Assembly: GCA_946481225.1 (NCBI GenBank)
Contig: CAMLNJ010000125.1
Span: forward strand, 1-7,677
Length of the DNA: 7,677 nucleotides
Direction of reading: 5' to 3'
DNA from: an uncultured Verrucomicrobiota bacterium
GTDB lineage: Bacteria; Verrucomicrobiota; Verrucomicrobiae; Opitutales; Opitutaceae
The position numbers were made by a program, and so were the translations under genes. Under the pieces are notes generated by a model. The model had not been told where the DNA came from. It saw only the letters and a list, made by a program, of their open reading frames with translations, and made no database searches. Shown here piece after piece: positions 6,514-7,677 of this stretch. Positions within the stretch are counted from its first letter, which is position 1. Every line of letters begins with the position of its first letter.

Positions 6514-7178
6514 TTCGCCGGGGCGGCCTCGGGGCCGGGAGCGGGGGTGGGGGCGGGCGCGTCTTTGCGGCTGAAGTCGAAGTTCACCGCCGGCGGCGTC
6601 TCGGACCCGGGGGTGGCGGCGAAATAGGCCTTGGGCGCATGGCCGCCGAAGCCGGCGACGAGGTTGGCGGGGAAGCGGCGGATGGTGGTGTTGTAGTCGC
6701 GCACCACCTCGTTGAAACGGCCGCGTTCGACGGCGATGCGATTCTCGGTGCCCTCGAGCTGGGCCTGGAGGTCGCGGAAGTTGGTCGTGGCCTTGAGGTC
6801 GGGATACTTTTCGGCGACGACGAGGAGGCGGGAAAGCGCGCCGCCGAGCTTGGCTTGCGCCTGCTCGAACTGCTCGAGCTGGCGCGGGTCGGTGGGCGCG
6901 GTGGCGGGGAGGTTGACGCGACCGACGGAGGCGCGGGCCTCGGTGACTTCGGTGAGCGTGGTGCGCTCGAAGTTGGCGGCGCCGGCGACGGTGCTGACGA
7001 GGTTGGGAACGAGGTCGGCGCGGCGTTGGTAGACGTTCTGCACCTGCGCCCACTGGGCGTCGGCGGATTGCTCGAGGCCGACGATGCGGTTGTTCGTGCC
7101 GACGCCCCAGACGGCCAGGCCGATGGCGGCGACAACAAGGAGGCCGAAGAGGCCGAGGGCGATTTTTCCTGCGCTCAT
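6510..7178 (-). CDS. lemA: LemA family membrane protein
   Basis: A 222-aa LemA protein. Residues about 5-25 are a single N-terminal membrane helix. The long helical domain begins at NNRIVGLEQSADAQWAQVQN, followed by YQRRADLVPNLVSTV, TLTEVTEARASV and, near the end, GTENRIAVERGRFNEVVRDY and FPANLVAGFGG, all hallmark LemA segments. Known family members are anchored with the helical domain outside the cytosol; a role in envelope biogenesis or magnetosome-associated functions has been suggested, but the general function is unknown. The C-terminal 20 residues are a Pro/Ala-rich extension after the conserved PPAVNFDFS. The ATG at 7178 is preferred. An in-frame TTG at 7214 would add 12 residues, mostly prolines, ahead of the membrane helix. 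It is the first gene of an operon with two TPM genes. A palindrome and TATAAA box lie about 50 bases upstream. Confidence 0.95.
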   Translation of the reverse strand: MSAGKIALGLFGLLVVAAIGLAVWGVGTNNRIVGLEQSADAQWAQVQNVYQRRADLVPNLVSTVAGAANFERTTLTEVTEARASVGRVNLPATAPTDPRQLEQFEQAQAKLGGALSRLLVVAEKYPDLKATTNFRDLQAQLEGTENRIAVERGRFNEVVRDYNTTIRRFPANLVAGFGGHAPKAYFAATPGSETPPAVNFDFSRKDAPAPTPAPGPEAAPAK

Positions 7179-7229
7179 GGTCGCGGACGATGGGGGCGGC
7201 GGCGCGCGACGCAAATGCCGCGAACGTAG

Positions 7230-7249
7230 AAAGTCCCGGGACTTTTATA
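7230..7249 (-). promoter_or_regulatory. Perfect 16-bp palindrome next to a TATAAA box upstream of lemA
   Basis: AAAGTCCCGGGACTTT at 7230-7245 is a perfect self-inverse. On the minus strand it is directly joined to TATAAA (plus 7244-7249), a plausible -10 box, so the transcription start would fall inside the palindrome about 40-50 bases before the lemA ATG. No recognisable -35 is seen at the usual spacing. A repressor operator overlapping the start site, or a short hairpin at the 5' end of the mRNA, would both fit. The palindrome is certain; promoter and operator roles are inferred. It lies in the 103-base gap between the upstream gene and lemA. Confidence 0.45.
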
Positions 7250-7281
7250 CGGAGAACGCGCAGTAGGCGCGGCGGAAGCGT

Positions 7282-7677
7282 CTAGGGTCGGGAGCGGCGG
7301 CCGTAGATGTTCGTTTCCTCTTCGGGCGATGTGGAAACGGGCGAGGGGGTGGCGGGCGGGGGCGCGGTCCTCGTCCGCGAGCGAAAGCCCGGTTGGCTCG
7401 GCGTGCCGGGGGATACGGAAGATCTCTCGACGGAGGGCGCCGCGGGAGCGGAGCGGATATCGCGCTCGCGGCGACGGGGGGCGGCGGCCGCGGGCGTGAC
7501 CGGCGCCGGGGACGCGGCTGGAGACGCGGCCGGGGCGGAGAGCGCGCCGGAGACCGCCGGGGCCGGGCTCCGCGACCTGAATCCCGAAGTGGAGTTCTGG
7601 ATACGGCGTGAGCCTGAAAGGCCGGAGCCGGGTTCCGGATTCGGCGACGGGATCGTGGCCGAAGGAATCGAGGGGGC
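7282..7677 (-). CDS. C-terminal part of a Pro/Ala/Ser/Arg-rich protein, cut by the window edge
   Basis: The minus strand is open from the window edge to TAG at 7282, giving the last 131 residues of a protein whose start lies outside. The segment is low complexity, dominated by P, A, S, R and T, and probably disordered. It contains two short similar motifs, GFRSRS and GFRSRT (counted from the edge at 32-37 and 97-102), and ends NIYGRRSRP. The two motifs use different codons (GGA TTC AGG versus GGC TTT CGC), so the likeness is at protein level, which supports coding. Third positions are mostly G or C. No folded domain is visible, so the family cannot be named. It is in the same direction as lemA, 103 bases upstream, perhaps as a separate transcription unit. 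Confidence 0.7.
   Translation of the reverse strand, partial: APSIPSATIPSPNPEPGSGLSGSRRIQNSTSGFRSRSPAPAVSGALSAPAASPAASPAPVTPAAAAPRRRERDIRSAPAAPSVERSSVSPGTPSQPGFRSRTRTAPPPATPSPVSTSPEEETNIYGRRSRP

Noticed and set aside
5200..6627. Plus-strand open frame of 475 codons across the TPM genes and the end of lemA
   Set aside because: It mirrors the minus-strand genes; its composition (Gly, Ala, Asp, Glu) is that of a GC-rich antisense frame, and the minus-strand proteins match known families end to end.
7179..7214. Upstream TTG start for lemA
   Set aside because: It would put a proline-rich stretch before the membrane helix; the ATG at 7178 gives a normal LemA N-terminus.
7393..7611. Plus-strand frame of 72 codons at the right edge
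   Set aside because: Arg/Gly-rich shadow of the minus-strand Pro/Ser/Arg-rich gene, which is open all the way to the edge.

Overview
The window is very GC-rich bacterial DNA, densely coding, with G or C at most third codon positions. It most likely comes from a Verrucomicrobiota member, possibly Opitutaceae-like. That assignment is inference: it rests on the high GC, the absence of Shine-Dalgarno sequences, the stand-alone LysR-type DNA-binding protein, and interspersed hairpin repeats of a style I associate from memory with Verrucomicrobia and Planctomycetes. No marker gene in the window settles it.

Layout. The left edge (1-54) holds the 5' part of a tRNA-Leu(CAG) on the minus strand. Next, also on minus, is a 94-residue protein consisting only of a LysR-type winged-helix domain and linker helix. 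A divergent intergenic region with a clear inverted repeat separates it from a large plus-strand gene (582-4871) for a full-length HrpA-type DEAH RNA helicase, 1429 aa. Two different hairpin-forming repeats sit in frame inside hrpA, near 1955-2088 and 4215-4268. A nested stem structure begins at the hrpA stop codon. A possible 60-aa small ORF follows, and then a 62-bp hairpin repeat at the convergent junction with the minus-strand genes.

The right third is a minus-strand operon transcribed right to left: lemA, then a secreted, membrane-anchored TPM-domain protein with a Gly-rich tail (YgcG type), then a short cytosolic TPM-domain protein. lemA and the first TPM gene overlap at GTGA. A perfect 16-bp palindrome lies just inside a TATAAA box upstream of lemA. 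At the right edge is the C-terminal end of a Pro/Ala/Ser/Arg-rich protein on the minus strand, cut by the window.

How the parts work together. hrpA stands alone as an RNA/ribosome-related helicase. The LemA-TPM-TPM set is a recurrent cell-envelope gene combination of poorly known function. I see no CRISPR array, transposase, toxin-antitoxin pair or defence system. The most unusual feature is the in-frame accommodation of two interspersed repeats within the hrpA coding sequence.
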